From: Phaeoceros laevis
Lineage: Eukaryota; Anthocerotophyta; Anthocerotopsida; Notothyladales
Direction: 5' to 3'
Length of the DNA: 31,537 bases
NCBI GenBank assembly: GCA_049999765.1
Contig: JBNGIQ010009319.1
Coordinates: 108,657 to 140,193, forward strand
Positions 1 to 9,421 of this stretch are shown in pieces. Positions within the stretch are counted from its first letter, which is position 1. Each line of letters begins with the position of its first letter. The notes under the pieces were generated by a model. It saw only the letters and a list, made by a program, of their open reading frames with translations. It made no database searches and was not told the DNA's origin. A program made the position numbers and the translations under genes.

Positions 1-800
1 ACGAAGACGGAAGGCACTCAGAAGCTCACTCCCCAGTTGCAAGAAGTTGCCCCCGGCTGCGTGGCCTTCCACATGTTGGCGTGAGCTCCGGATCAAAATT
101 TAAACTTGCGCGCTAAACTCCTCTTGTAAGTTTGCTCGCTGCTGGTGACCTCCCTGGATAAAGCTGGCCTCTCAGCCCCTCTCAGAAGACAGGTAACCGG
201 ATGGCATTCCTGGACTCATCATATAAGCCCGGGTCCCGAGGCAGCAACGCGGCGAACAAAGCGGGTTCATTTCAGAGATCAGTAAAGAAGTTAAGCGCGA
301 GTGCCGGGGAGGACACAGATTAGAGAGAGCGTAGAGAAAGAACTGCTGGGATTGGCAGAGGAGGCATCATAAAAGGCAGGCATGGTGCTTTCGGACAGCC
401 TTCCGAACTTCCCCGACACTACTGTACTGCTGTCAAATGATGTTCAGGCGTTTTCGGGGTTTTGTTTTGTTTTGAATATCATTAACCCCACAAGGTAGAC
501 TGCAGAGTAAGTAGCCTGGCTGCTGCGTGCACTGGTCTACGGGCGCGGGCTTGGTTTGGTTCGTAGTTCCGGCATCGTGCCGAGCTCGTGCGTCAAAGAT
601 GGAAGGCTCCTGTGCTGAGCCTGAGCCTCCGCCTCCGGTCCTTGCCGCCGCTTCAAGTAAGCTGCATTCCCCCCTTCTTCATGCATGTTTAGATCGCCAG
701 GCATACTGGTCACTCTTGAGCAGCAGCAGCAGCAGCGGTAGCCAGCCAGGCAGCCTGACAATTGCCGATTTTGAAGCGAGGAGCTCGGACGTCCGTGGCT
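1..800 (+). promoter_or_regulatory. Upstream region and probable 5' leader of the first O-methyltransferase
   Basis: No coding exon is recognised here. An open frame runs from 527 into the second exon of the downstream gene, but before position 1081 its translation is low-complexity and unlike any methyltransferase, so I treat it as chance. TATA-like stretches lie near 220 (atataag) and 370 (ataaaag); neither is proven. A run of six AGC units at 719-736 lies just upstream of the chosen start and is probably in the 5' leader. Confidence 0.4.
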
Positions 801-2378
801 ATGGCGGCGGTGCGGAAAGACTCTGGAGTCATGAGCGACCGCCTGCGCCTGGTGCGGGTCACCACGCTCTGGCTGGTGCCGATGGCGCTCAAGGCCGTGG
901 TGGATCTGGGAGTGCACAGGATCATGGCCAAGGCCGGCCTGGGCCAATTCCTCGCTCCAGAGTAAGGCATTCTTTTCCTCCAGCTGTTGCCCCTTGGAAA
1001 TTTTTTTTTCTTGTCTCGCATTCAAGCATAGGTCTTCAATTGACCTGGATGGATGGATGGATGGTGGATCCGATCCGCAGGGAAATTGCGGCAGACATTG
1101 CCAACAGCACCGGCTTCACGGTGGCCACAATCGGGCGCTTCCTGCGCCTGCTCACAGCCTACGGAGTGTTCGAGGAGGCCGTGAAGGTGAGCGAGGAGGG
1201 GAACGTGGAGCGCAAGTACGCGCTCAATGCCACCTCCTGGCTGCTCATCGGCGACGAGGAAGGCCTGTCCTGCGAGTCCCTGGTGCAGTTCGAGACGGAC
1301 TTGAGCAGCGTCAGCTGCGGGCAGCACCTGGCGGAGACGGCGGTGGACGGGGAGTCGCCCTTCGTCAAGGCGCACGGCACCGACGTCTGGACCTACTGCT
1401 CCCAGAACCCTAGGTTGGACGCCCTCTTCAACAACTTCATGGCCAGCACCTCCAAGATTGAGGTGGGGGATTTCTTGAAGCGGTATGACGGATTCAAGGA
1501 TTACAAGGGCACGCTGGTGGATGTGGCGGGAGGCTACGGCCAGACGATACGGATGATCGTCGAAGCGCACCCGCACCTCAAGGGGATCAATTTCGACCAG
1601 CCTCATGTCATTGCCAATGCCCCTACTTTTCCAGGTAGGGATTTCAAGTCTTAGGGTTGATTGCTTTCAGAAGCAGCTGTGTTGGTGAGTTGAATTGCAT
1701 TTCAGTGTTGGATTGTGCGGACGGGCTCGTGCTTGCAAGGTTGGTTCTGATGAGAGGACAGTTTGGATTAATTCCAGGGGTGGAGAATGTTGCTGGTGAT
1801 ATGTTTGAGAGCGTTCCCAGTGGAGACGCCATTCTCTTGAAGGTAATTGACACTGCCTGCTACTTATTAGGTTTACAACCTATTGCTGTTTCTGCTGCCT
1901 CCTTGGAGGCTGGCTGGGCAATGCATAGATTTACAAGTAGGTAGAAGTATCAGGTTTCTTCAATTTAGCTCCAGTTCTGTCAGTGGATCGATAAGTATCT
2001 GCGATGTTGCTTGCTGAAGAGATCATGAATGTGACTGAGAGGGACGTGCTGTTGGACGTTGTGTGACTGGTTGAGCAGTGGATTCTGCACGACTGGAGTG
2101 ACAAGGACTGCGCTCGCATTCTGAAAAACGTGAGGAAAGCTCTTCCTCCTCATGGCAAGCTCATGATAGTGGAAGCTGTTCTGCCGACTGAGACGTCCGA
2201 CGATGCTGAGCTCCAGAGTCAGCTGCACGTTGACATGTTTATGATGACAGTGAATGTAAGCGGCAAGGAGAGGTCGGAAGCCGAGTTCAGGAAACTGGTG
2301 CTGGATGCTGGCTTCTCTAGCATCAAAATTGTTCATCCTGGAGGGGGTTGTCTCTTCGCTCTCGAAGCCCTTGTTTGA
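801..2378 (+). CDS. COMT-like plant O-methyltransferase, tandem copy 1
   Basis: Predicted SAM-dependent O-methyltransferase of the plant COMT (class II, dimerising) family, which methylates hydroxyls of phenolics in the cytosol; the substrate cannot be read from sequence. Exons by hand: 801-961, 1081-1634, 1778-1842, 2079-2378, giving 359 residues, the usual family length. The N-terminal dimerisation region includes the FLAPEEIAADIA segment across the first junction. SAM motif I is LVDVAGGYG (about 199-207). WILHDWSD carries the expected catalytic His264, with Asp265 next to it, and Glu324 in GKERSE is exactly 60 residues later, the spacing seen in alfalfa COMT (His269/Glu329). Motif I has Ala where many relatives have the first Gly. 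I chose the ATG at 801; an in-frame ATG at 762 would add 13 residues. The paralogue downstream has exons 3 and 4 of identical length, which supports the model. Confidence 0.88.
1047..1064. repeat. GGAT microsatellite in O-methyltransferase intron 1
   Basis: About four and a half GGAT units lie in the first intron, roughly 15 bases before the 3' splice site at 1079-1080. It is a short simple repeat with no recognised role. Confidence 0.8.
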
Positions 2379-2894
2379 GAAGCATCACTAACCATTTAAC
2401 TATTTAACTTACATGACGTTTCACCATTTTTGGTTCCTCGTCACTGTTTATTAGTCGTGCGGCTTCTCGCCCAACCAAACATCAGAAATAAACTTTTCTT
2501 CTCTACGCACCGTAAAACCTTCGAGCATGACCGACAAGCACGTAAAAAAGGGTTAGGCTCGAATCGTGACATCGGTGAGGTTGTGCCTCCACCGGAAACG
2601 CCCCCGACCGTTGTGGTACATTATTTGTTGCATGTTGGGCGGGTGCCGCCTCCCGCGAGGCTGTATGTGCCAAGGTGGCGTAACAATCCTTGGAGTAACT
2701 ATGAGTGATGATCGTGAAGGGCATCGACTTTTCAAGGCGCGAACCGAGGAAAGCCTTTTCCACTGGAAAAGCCTGCGCGGCATCTGCCATGAATAGCCAT
2801 CAGTAGCGCCGCGACGTCGCGTGAGTTGCTTGAAGCTGCTGTGGAAATTGTGAACTCCAAATCCGCGACTGTGTCGGCGGCTTGTGGAGGAAAA
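2379..2894 (+). other. Intergenic region between the two methyltransferase genes
   Basis: This 516-bp interval holds the 3' end of copy 1 and the presumed promoter of copy 2. Small open frames here have no family resemblance. I see no intact promoter element that I would call with confidence. Confidence 0.5.
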
Positions 2895-4311
2895 ATGGGC
2901 GAACGAAGTCATGCCGACCACTTCCTGGCGGGACAGAGACTTGGCAAATCGCCCGCCAGCGCCAGCGCCAGCGCCAAATTGGCGCAAGTCGGGAGCATGT
3001 GGCTGGTGCCGGTGGCGCTGCGAGCCCTGGTGGAGCTTGGAGTGCATCGAATTCTGGCCAAGGCGGGGCACGCCGCATTTTTGTCTCCTCGGTGAAGTTT
3101 GCATTTCAATTAAATTTCCCTGGATTGATCAAGCGAGTGCTCCGATCTCCTGACGAAGGCTGGCTTGGTCTCCGGAGATCTGCAGAGAGATTGCGGCGGA
3201 GATTCCCGAAAGCACTCCGTTCACAGTTGCGACCGTCGCTCGATTCCTGCGGCTGCTCACGGCCTACGGTGTCTTTGAGGAGGCGGTGGAGGAGGGGGGA
3301 GTGGAGCGCAAGTTCGCATTGAACGAGGTTTCCGCCCTCCTGCTCCACGACGAGGAAGGCGTGTCGCTGGAGGACATGATCCTGTTCCAGACGTCGAACA
3401 TCAACCTCACCTGCGGCCAGTACCTCTCGGAAACAGCCCTAGATGGAGCGCCGCCCTTCAAGAAGGCCCACGGCACCGATACCTGGACGTACAGCTCGCA
3501 GAACCCTAAGTTCGACATCGTGTTCAACAAGATGATGGTAGGTATGTCCAAGCTGATGGTCCAGGATTTCCTCCAGAGCTACGCAGGTTTCGACGACTTC
3601 CAGGGGACTCTGGTGGACGTGGCTGGAGGGTACGGCCAGATTACCAAGATGGTGGTTGAAAAGCATCCGCAAATCAAAGGGATCAACTTCGACCAGCCTC
3701 ATGTCGTTGCCACAGCTCCGTCTTATCCTGGTTGGTATACTTGGCACTGATTTCGGTTGGCAGGAGTCAGTCCTGCTGGTTGGAAATTAAGTACGGACTT
3801 AAGTAATAGAGCTTTGATTCAAGTGCAGGAATAGAGCACGTTGGTGGAGACATGTTCCAGAGTATACCCCAAGGAGACGCTGTTATCCTCAAGGTATCCC
3901 GAGGGCCTTATTTTATGTTCAGGCTGTTTAGTAGGTGTCGGTAACTAACTTCACTTGTTGGAAGTAGCAGTTAAATAAACGGTGTTAGTTTGTTTTCGGC
4001 ATTGTGACCAGTGGATACTGCACGATTGGAGCGACGAGGACTGCCTCATCATACTGAGAAACATCCGGAAAGCTCTTCCAGCTCATGGAAAATTGCTGAT
4101 TGTGGAAGCAATTCTTCCAGCTCGAACAGACAAAACTGAGGAAACTCAAACTCAGCTGCATGTGGACTTGTTCATGCTAACTGTCAATGTGAACGGCAGA
4201 GAAAGGACAGAAGCTGAGTACAGGAAAATGTTATCCGATGTTGGCTTTTCTAGACTGAACTTTATTCAGACTGGGCAATGTCTTTGCTCTGTTATAGAAG
4301 CCTGGCTTTAA
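2895..4311 (+). CDS. COMT-like plant O-methyltransferase, tandem copy 2
   Basis: Second SAM-dependent O-methyltransferase, a close paralogue of the gene just upstream. Exons by hand: 2895-3091, 3186-3730, 3829-3893, 4012-4311, giving 368 residues. The three introns sit at equivalent positions and phases to copy 1, and the last two exons (65 and 300 nt) match in length exactly. SAM motif I reads LVDVAGGYG (about 208-216). WILHDWSD provides His273, and GRERTE provides Glu333, again 60 residues apart. The N-terminus differs from copy 1 and includes a short Ala-Ser repeat (SASASA) from a GCCAGC repeat near 2953-2975. An in-frame ATG at 2826 could add 23 residues. The substrate is unknown; phenylpropanoid or flavonoid-type phenols are the usual family targets. 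The divergent N-terminus and side chains may mean a different substrate from copy 1. Confidence 0.88.
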
Positions 4312-4750
4312 GATACTTGATAGGGCAATATCCTTCCCATTCATTCAAATGCCAAGTTGTTTACCACCCACGAGAATGAAGCATCTTGAAAAGCTACCAA
4401 ACATTGATCATCAGACGTTTGGACAAAATGTGGGCCTCACTATATCTATGGTGCAGATGCGTATGGAACAAGGCGAACCCCACAGATTTACGACAATTCA
4501 GCAATAGGCGCTGTGTAGCTTCACAGTCTAGTTTGCCTGGTGTGACAGGATCTAGCTAGGTCACTGGTCAGGCCTGTTTATCAAGTTCGGTCTTCGTGGG
4601 ACCGACAGTCTCTCCAGTCTCTTATTATTTCGTGCTGGACGAAGGCATTGGCAATTCGGCAAGCACAACTTCGCCTCACAAAATCCAGATGACTTGCGAC
4701 AAGGCATACAAGCACCTGGCGCAGTTCAACAAAGAATTAAGGTAGAACCT
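4312..4750. other. Convergent intergenic region, methyltransferase copy 2 and PBD
   Basis: About 440 bp separate two stop codons facing each other. It should hold both 3' UTRs. No open frame with family resemblance and no repeat was seen. Confidence 0.5.
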
Positions 4751-5730
4751 CTAAGATTGTGCTTCCACCTGAGGAACTGACGGCGTAGGAGGGACATATG
4801 GAGGCCCGGTATTGTCTTCTACTGTGTTTCTCCACTCTAGCAAACGAGCACCCTCTTTGTCCACAATTTTGATGATGAAGTTGGGAGGTGCAGCTATTAA
4901 TCTGGATCTTATCTCAGCAATGCATTTACCAACTAGGTCGAGGGCTTCTTCCAAGGACATATGCGGCTTGTAGTACTTGTCCATTAAGGAGAGCACGAAG
5001 TAGGCACCTGAAAAATCCAAAAACATCACGTCACGTGTAAGCTGAGACCTTGGGAGCAATCTCTCTGTAAGACACCCGATGAAGAATTCAGGACCGTCAA
5101 TGAAGCTCCTACCATATCCCAATGCCCCCTTCTCCACCTTGTGAAGGGTGGCAATATAGTCCAAGTAGTACAGGGAAGACCCCACGTCTTTGTCCCAGCC
5201 TCCGATCATCATGTTCACATAGTAGGGGCTCTGATGCACACCACAGCCTGGATTAGGAACCGTTTGCAACGTCATCCACACAACATGAAGCTGCCCTACC
5301 ACCTTGCTGCAAAAGCTCTCACCTTCCGTAGAGCATGAGCTAGCTCGCTTCGGGTGAAATTTGCAGCAGCGGCCGTGGAGAGCGGTGTTGCATTACAGTA
5401 CTGGTACAACAGTATGTTTTTCTGAATGAACTCCGAGAATTGCACTCTGCAACGACAGAGGAGCAACCCGTTTTCAAGTAAGGAGAAGCTTGGGGCTACA
5501 GCAGGAGATGAGGCAAGGTCTTGAAATACGTCATCACAGCAGCAGCTTTGGGGAGCATAAGGCCGCTCTCACCTGTCGCCGTTCTCGCCGGTAGTGGCCA
5601 GCAGCTTGGAAGAGTCCACCACCAAAATCTTGTCCTCCGTTGTTTTCTGCACCACGATACTTTGCACCGCAGAAGTGTCGGCTACCAGGACCGTGAAGCC
5701 GTCCCCCACCAATCCGAACACAGACTCCAT
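4751..5730 (-). CDS. PBD: 20S proteasome beta-type subunit PBD (beta4, PSMB2-like)
   Basis: Structural beta subunit of the 20S proteasome core, in cytosol and nucleus. Exons on the minus strand: 5730-5573, 5446-5323, 5230-5113, 5007-4751, giving 218 residues against about 204 for Arabidopsis PBD1. The start MESVFGLVGDGF and the internal segments DTSAVQSI, AAAANFTRSELA, SLYYLDYIATLHKVEKGA and IRSRLIAAPPNFIIKIVDK are diagnostic of this subunit. Known for the family: beta4 has no N-terminal catalytic Thr, and none is seen here. An in-frame upstream extension exists but is unlike the family, so I used the Met at 5730. The C-terminal tail is Pro-rich (PPYVPPTPSVP) and is slightly longer than usual. 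The third intron (5112-5008) is 105 nt and has no in-frame stop. It is divergent with BUD13. Confidence 0.95.
5008..5112 (-). other. Stop-free, 3n-length intron within PBD
   Basis: The sequence between GYG and AYFVLSLMDKYY is exactly 105 nt, begins GTAGGA, ends TTTTCAG and reads through without a stop in the PBD frame. Family alignment requires its removal. If it were retained it would insert 35 residues without a frameshift. Confidence 0.8.
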
Positions 5731-5909
5731 CACATTCGCTGCTCCGCACCAAGATCCAGCGACTTCCGGACTCCGTGCAGTGTGTAGGTCAGGAGTCGGG
5801 GCTTGTTCGCGGCTGAACCAAAACAACTAGCTCGAGACCTAGAAACCCTGATTTTCGGTGAAGTGTGGAACCTGCGAGAGCATGCACCTGAGAGAAGATC
5901 GGAGGCAAG
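5731..5909. promoter_or_regulatory. Shared divergent promoter of PBD and BUD13
   Basis: Only 179 bp separate the start codons of the minus-strand proteasome gene and the plus-strand BUD13 gene. Both 5' leaders and core promoters must lie here or overlap the opposite gene. No clear TATA box is visible, which would fit housekeeping genes. The in-frame TGA at 5889-5891 limits BUD13 upstream on an unspliced message. Confidence 0.6.
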
Positions 5910-7580
5910 ATGAAGCGCATGACCAGTTCAGCGGCGGAGGCGCTCACGTACGGTGGCTTCGGGGATGATTCGCCCTCACGGGATTTGAATGCAAATGCGG
6001 TGTCGGGGGAGCTGTCCCCGCAGCGGAAGAGGAAAGTGTTCTCAGATTACGCGTCTCCTCCACGGCGGAAGAAGAAGATCAAGGCCGCAGACGGCCCCAG
6101 GAAAAGTATTGTGAGGGTCTCCTCTCCGGGCAAGGGCACTGGAGGCTTGGAGGATCCGATCAGGAGGAATGGTGGCCACAGGGATGATGCGCCACCATCT
6201 CGAAGTGAGTTTTCTCCACGGCGGAGGGAGGATGTGAGCAATCTGGAAGACCTCACGCCTCCTAGGAGAAGGAAGCAGGTGAGTCCTCCGCATGATTTGT
6301 CACCTCTCAGGAAGAGGAAGGATGACGGCAACGCGGAGGACTTGTCTCCTCCTCGGCAGAAGAAGGGTTCCAGTCCGGAGGAAGATATCTCGCCTCCCCG
6401 GAGGAGGCCAGTTACAGTGTCTTCCCCTAGGAAGGACATCGGTGGTGTGGAAGATTCGTCCTTCGGGCGGAGGAGGAGGGAGAGCATTGTTGGAGGAGAT
6501 CTATTGGAGAGGAAGGAGAACAATGCGCGGGGAGATATCTCCCCGCCTGGGAGAAGGAGGGATAACAGTGGTGTCAAGGATCTCTCGCCGCGGCGAAGGA
6601 AGGAGAACAATGGGCTGGGAGATATCTCCTCGCCTCAGAGGAGGAGGGATAACAAAAATGTGCAGGATCTCTCGCCTGTGCGGAGGAGGAAGGAGACCAA
6701 TGGGCTCGGAGATATGAGCCCCCCTCGGAGAAGAAGGGATAACAGTGGCGTGCAGGATCTTTCGCCTCGGAGGAGGAAGGAGAGAAGTACCGTGGAAGAT
6801 CTTTCCCCTCCGCGGAGGAGTCATGGTGAGGGTCAGCTTGAGGAGCGGAAAAGGTTTCATCGACGGGAAGAGCATACCAGTTCTAGGAACTTAGACAGGC
6901 ACGATGAGGGTGGCGATACCAAGAAGCGCATGCTCGACGGGGCAGTATCAGGGCTAAGAACGGACAAGGACATAAAGGTAGATATAGACCGGAAGAGAAA
7001 CGCGGAGTTTAGAGGCTTAGAAGCCATGGATGCATCTCAAAGTGGACGGGGTGCAGAGACCATATATCGAGACAAACGAGGTAAGAGACTGGAGGGATTG
7101 GAAGAGATGCTTCGGCAGCAGGAGGGTGCCAAAAAGGAGGAGCCGAAGCCCTTGGAGTGGGGCAAAGGTTTGGTCCAGAAGAGGGAAGCTGAGCTAAAGC
7201 AGCAAGAGCTGGAAGCTGAAGCAAGCAAGCCGTTTGCTCGAACGAGGGATGATCCTGAATTGGACAGGGCCCTCAGGGAGAAGGTCAGGTGGGGTGATCC
7301 AATGGCTCATTTGGTGAAGAATCCTGAGCCAGAGCTGGAAGATATTGGGGCACGGGAGGACTTGAAAGAGTCAGGCTTCAGTATTCCTCAAGACATGCCA
7401 GCACACAGCTGGATAAAGAGGAGGATTGGAGCTCCCCCTAACAGATATGACATCAAACCTGGGCGTCATTGGGATGGAGTAGATCGTAGCAACGGGTTTG
7501 AGCAGAAGATGTTCAAACAGAAAAATGAAAAGATTGCCAGGGACCAAGAAGCTTATGCATGGTCTGTCGCAGACATGTGA
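5910..7580 (+). CDS. BUD13: BUD13 homologue, RES complex pre-mRNA retention and splicing factor
   Basis: BUD13 is a subunit of the nuclear RES complex with Snu17 and Pml1, which binds the activated spliceosome. This 556-residue gene is a single exon. Residues about 36-304 are a low-complexity region with some 15 imperfect SPPRRR/SPRRRK units separated by acidic spacers such as GLGDI and VQDL, as in animal Bud13. The conserved C-terminal domain runs from about YRDKRGKRLEGLEEM (near 385) to the end. It includes WGKGL, KPFARTRDDPELD and NRYDIKPGRHWDGVDRSNGFE; by the yeast structure, the Trp (about 521) is the ligand-motif residue that docks into the Snu17 RRM. An in-frame stop at 5889 fixes the start. 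The usual N-terminal start of plant BUD13 (a KEYLKKY-type segment) is missing, and I found no exon for it upstream. Confidence 0.93.
   Translation: MKRMTSSAAEALTYGGFGDDSPSRDLNANAVSGELSPQRKRKVFSDYASPPRRKKKIKAADGPRKSIVRVSSPGKGTGGLEDPIRRNGGHRDDAPPSRSEFSPRRREDVSNLEDLTPPRRRKQVSPPHDLSPLRKRKDDGNAEDLSPPRQKKGSSPEEDISPPRRRPVTVSSPRKDIGGVEDSSFGRRRRESIVGGDLLERKENNARGDISPPGRRRDNSGVKDLSPRRRKENNGLGDISSPQRRRDNKNVQDLSPVRRRKETNGLGDMSPPRRRRDNSGVQDLSPRRRKERSTVEDLSPPRRSHGEGQLEERKRFHRREEHTSSRNLDRHDEGGDTKKRMLDGAVSGLRTDKDIKVDIDRKRNAEFRGLEAMDASQSGRGAETIYRDKRGKRLEGLEEMLRQQEGAKKEEPKPLEWGKGLVQKREAELKQQELEAEASKPFARTRDDPELDRALREKVRWGDPMAHLVKNPEPELEDIGAREDLKESGFSIPQDMPAHSWIKRRIGAPPNRYDIKPGRHWDGVDRSNGFEQKMFKQKNEKIARDQEAYAWSVADM
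6015..6825 (+). repeat. Imperfect SPPRRR-coding repeat array in BUD13
   Basis: About fifteen degenerate units coding Ser-Pro-(Pro)-Arg-Arg-Arg/Lys with acidic spacers. The most regular units, of roughly 16-18 residues and alternating NGLGDIS and NSGVQDLS spacers, fall at about 6520-6800. The array is Arg/Ser/Pro-rich and resembles SR-type phosphorylated tracts. Confidence 0.75.
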
Positions 7581-9421
7581 AACCTCCTCATAAGGCCACA
7601 GACTGTGGGCAGGAGCGGTTGTTTTCTTTTTCAGAATACCTACAGTGCCCCTGAGCTCTGGTATGTACTCTTTTCAGACTTTTTCTGTGATACGTTAGAC
7701 ATCCAGTGCCCTAGTTCCTCACTAGCTTCACCTGCACTCTAGTAGCCTACTTAGGGGAGCATGTTCTCTCACTTGAACCTCAAGTTTTACTTGTTATTCC
7801 TTCCTACTGTTGTTCCTTGCTCCAAGTGCAAATACGGTGCCATGTGTGCTGCGGCCTTAAGTCTCAAGATGTAACAGGGTGAACAGACCTTAATATTTTT
7901 TTGTTTGACATCGCAATGGTAACTGAGAATTCTGCAGTGTCCGACTTTAGTGTGCCAGAGACGGCTGGAAGTGCTTTCCGAGTCAAGAGGGGCACCTGCA
8001 TGCTAGTGAGTCTCTCCAGCCAGGCTGCTCATCTTTGAGAGGTCATTCAGATCCTGAAGGTTGGATTGTTACTTCATCGCACTTGCAAATTGGACTTAAA
8101 GGTAGGCATGTTGCACTTTATACCAGTTGCGCTGCTTTGCCGAGGAGGTTGATGAGGACTCAAAATGTCAGCATCGGAAATCTGTTGGTGCTTCAAGGTC
8201 TAAGGCGACACTGCAAGCGGCTTGGTCGTTCCAAATGATGTAGTCTACCTTGTATCTGAAATCCTCAAGACAGTATGGAGGGTTTTTCTCTCTGTCAGTT
8301 CGCAGTACCAATATCAGGTGAAGCGAAAGGGCTCATCTGCACTCTGCCCGCTAACTTCTGGCTTACTGTAGTCTACATCGAGGTCTAGGATCACATGTGA
8401 TGCCTGCATCCGAAGCGCATGCTTGTTGATTCTTGAACTTTGCAGTGCGGATAACTCCAGGCCTTACCTGTCGCCGACCTGGAATGATGTTTCCTGGGTT
8501 CCACTGCTTAAGGCATCAATTGACGCAAAATTCAATGGGGAATGCAAAAGTCGGTGAGCAATGCCGCACTTGCGGTGAAACAACTGCAGCGCTGCAGGCC
8601 TCACAGTTGTAAAGACGGGAGCTTCAAAGAAGCTAATAAGTAGGGATATTGATGAGATGCAATTGCAAAACTCAGTGCCTTCGGAGGATGCCCATGCCCG
8701 ATGTATTCCCGATGGCTTGCCGGTATGCATTTCTGCTCTCTAATGCAGCCTGGTGCTGAGCGACAGAAATGTCGGCTACAGCTTGATCAAGAATACTGAC
8801 CTTTGATGAGGCGGCGCCGTCTAGGACTTGGGTCCTGCTTGACCTGGTCCACGAGCCCGGCATGGCCATTTACTCTGCCCACAGTTTTCTTGATGGACTT
8901 TTCTGGTTTCTGATCTCGGCTGACAGGGCTAGGGCGATTTCTGCACGGTCTCGACAAACATTGATTTAGTCCTGCAGCTCGGCACTTGGGCTATTGTTGC
9001 TACTGCTCAGCACTTGTATCTCAGCAGCAACGCACATAGGTGATCCACTCTGGAGAAGCACCACATAGGCCAGGTATTCGGTGGTACGTGTGTCCAAATC
9101 GCTAACGTCAGCAAAGGCATCACTCATTCGATGAAATGTTTTTTAGGTTTGCTCCTCCACGATTTCCTCCATTCACGCTGCTTGGTTCATGCCCGGTTGC
9201 ACCTGGCTCTGTTTCGATTTCTGCACCTAGACTAGGTCCTCCGGTTCCTGCAGAACTGCACAGATGGAGTTCCTGCTCTTGGTGGAGAGTGACTCTTAAG
9301 GTTGTAGGTCCGTAGCCCAAGTCGCCTCTATGTTCTGTTTAGAGAAACGGATCTTTTCTGGTCCAGCCCCACGTCCCTATAATCTGGTTCCTACGTTTTC
9401 CATGTATCGGAAGTGCCTATT
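7581..9421. other. Gene-free convergent region, BUD13 and HUA1-like 3' flanks
   Basis: About 1.8 kb lie between two converging stop codons. The short open frames have no family resemblance and no codon pattern I trust. The interval presumably holds two 3' UTRs, which would be long, or an unrecognised noncoding transcript. No repeat or RNA gene was recognised. Confidence 0.4.

Noticed and set aside
527-1080. Open frame that extends methyltransferase copy 1 upstream
   Set aside because: The translation is low-complexity and unlike the family. The FLAPE segment of the true first exon lies in a different frame and joins by a canonical GT-AG intron.
1022-1606. Minus-strand open frame of 194 codons opposite methyltransferase exon 2
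   Set aside because: It is a shadow of a GC-biased conserved exon; the sense frame has the SAM motif and family similarity.
6047-6610. Minus-strand open frame opposite BUD13
   Set aside because: It is an antisense shadow of the Arg/Pro-rich repeat, whose complement contains few stops.
8035-9320. Small open frames between BUD13 and the HUA1-like gene
   Set aside because: They are 60-90 codons, have no shared motifs, and several use non-ATG starts.
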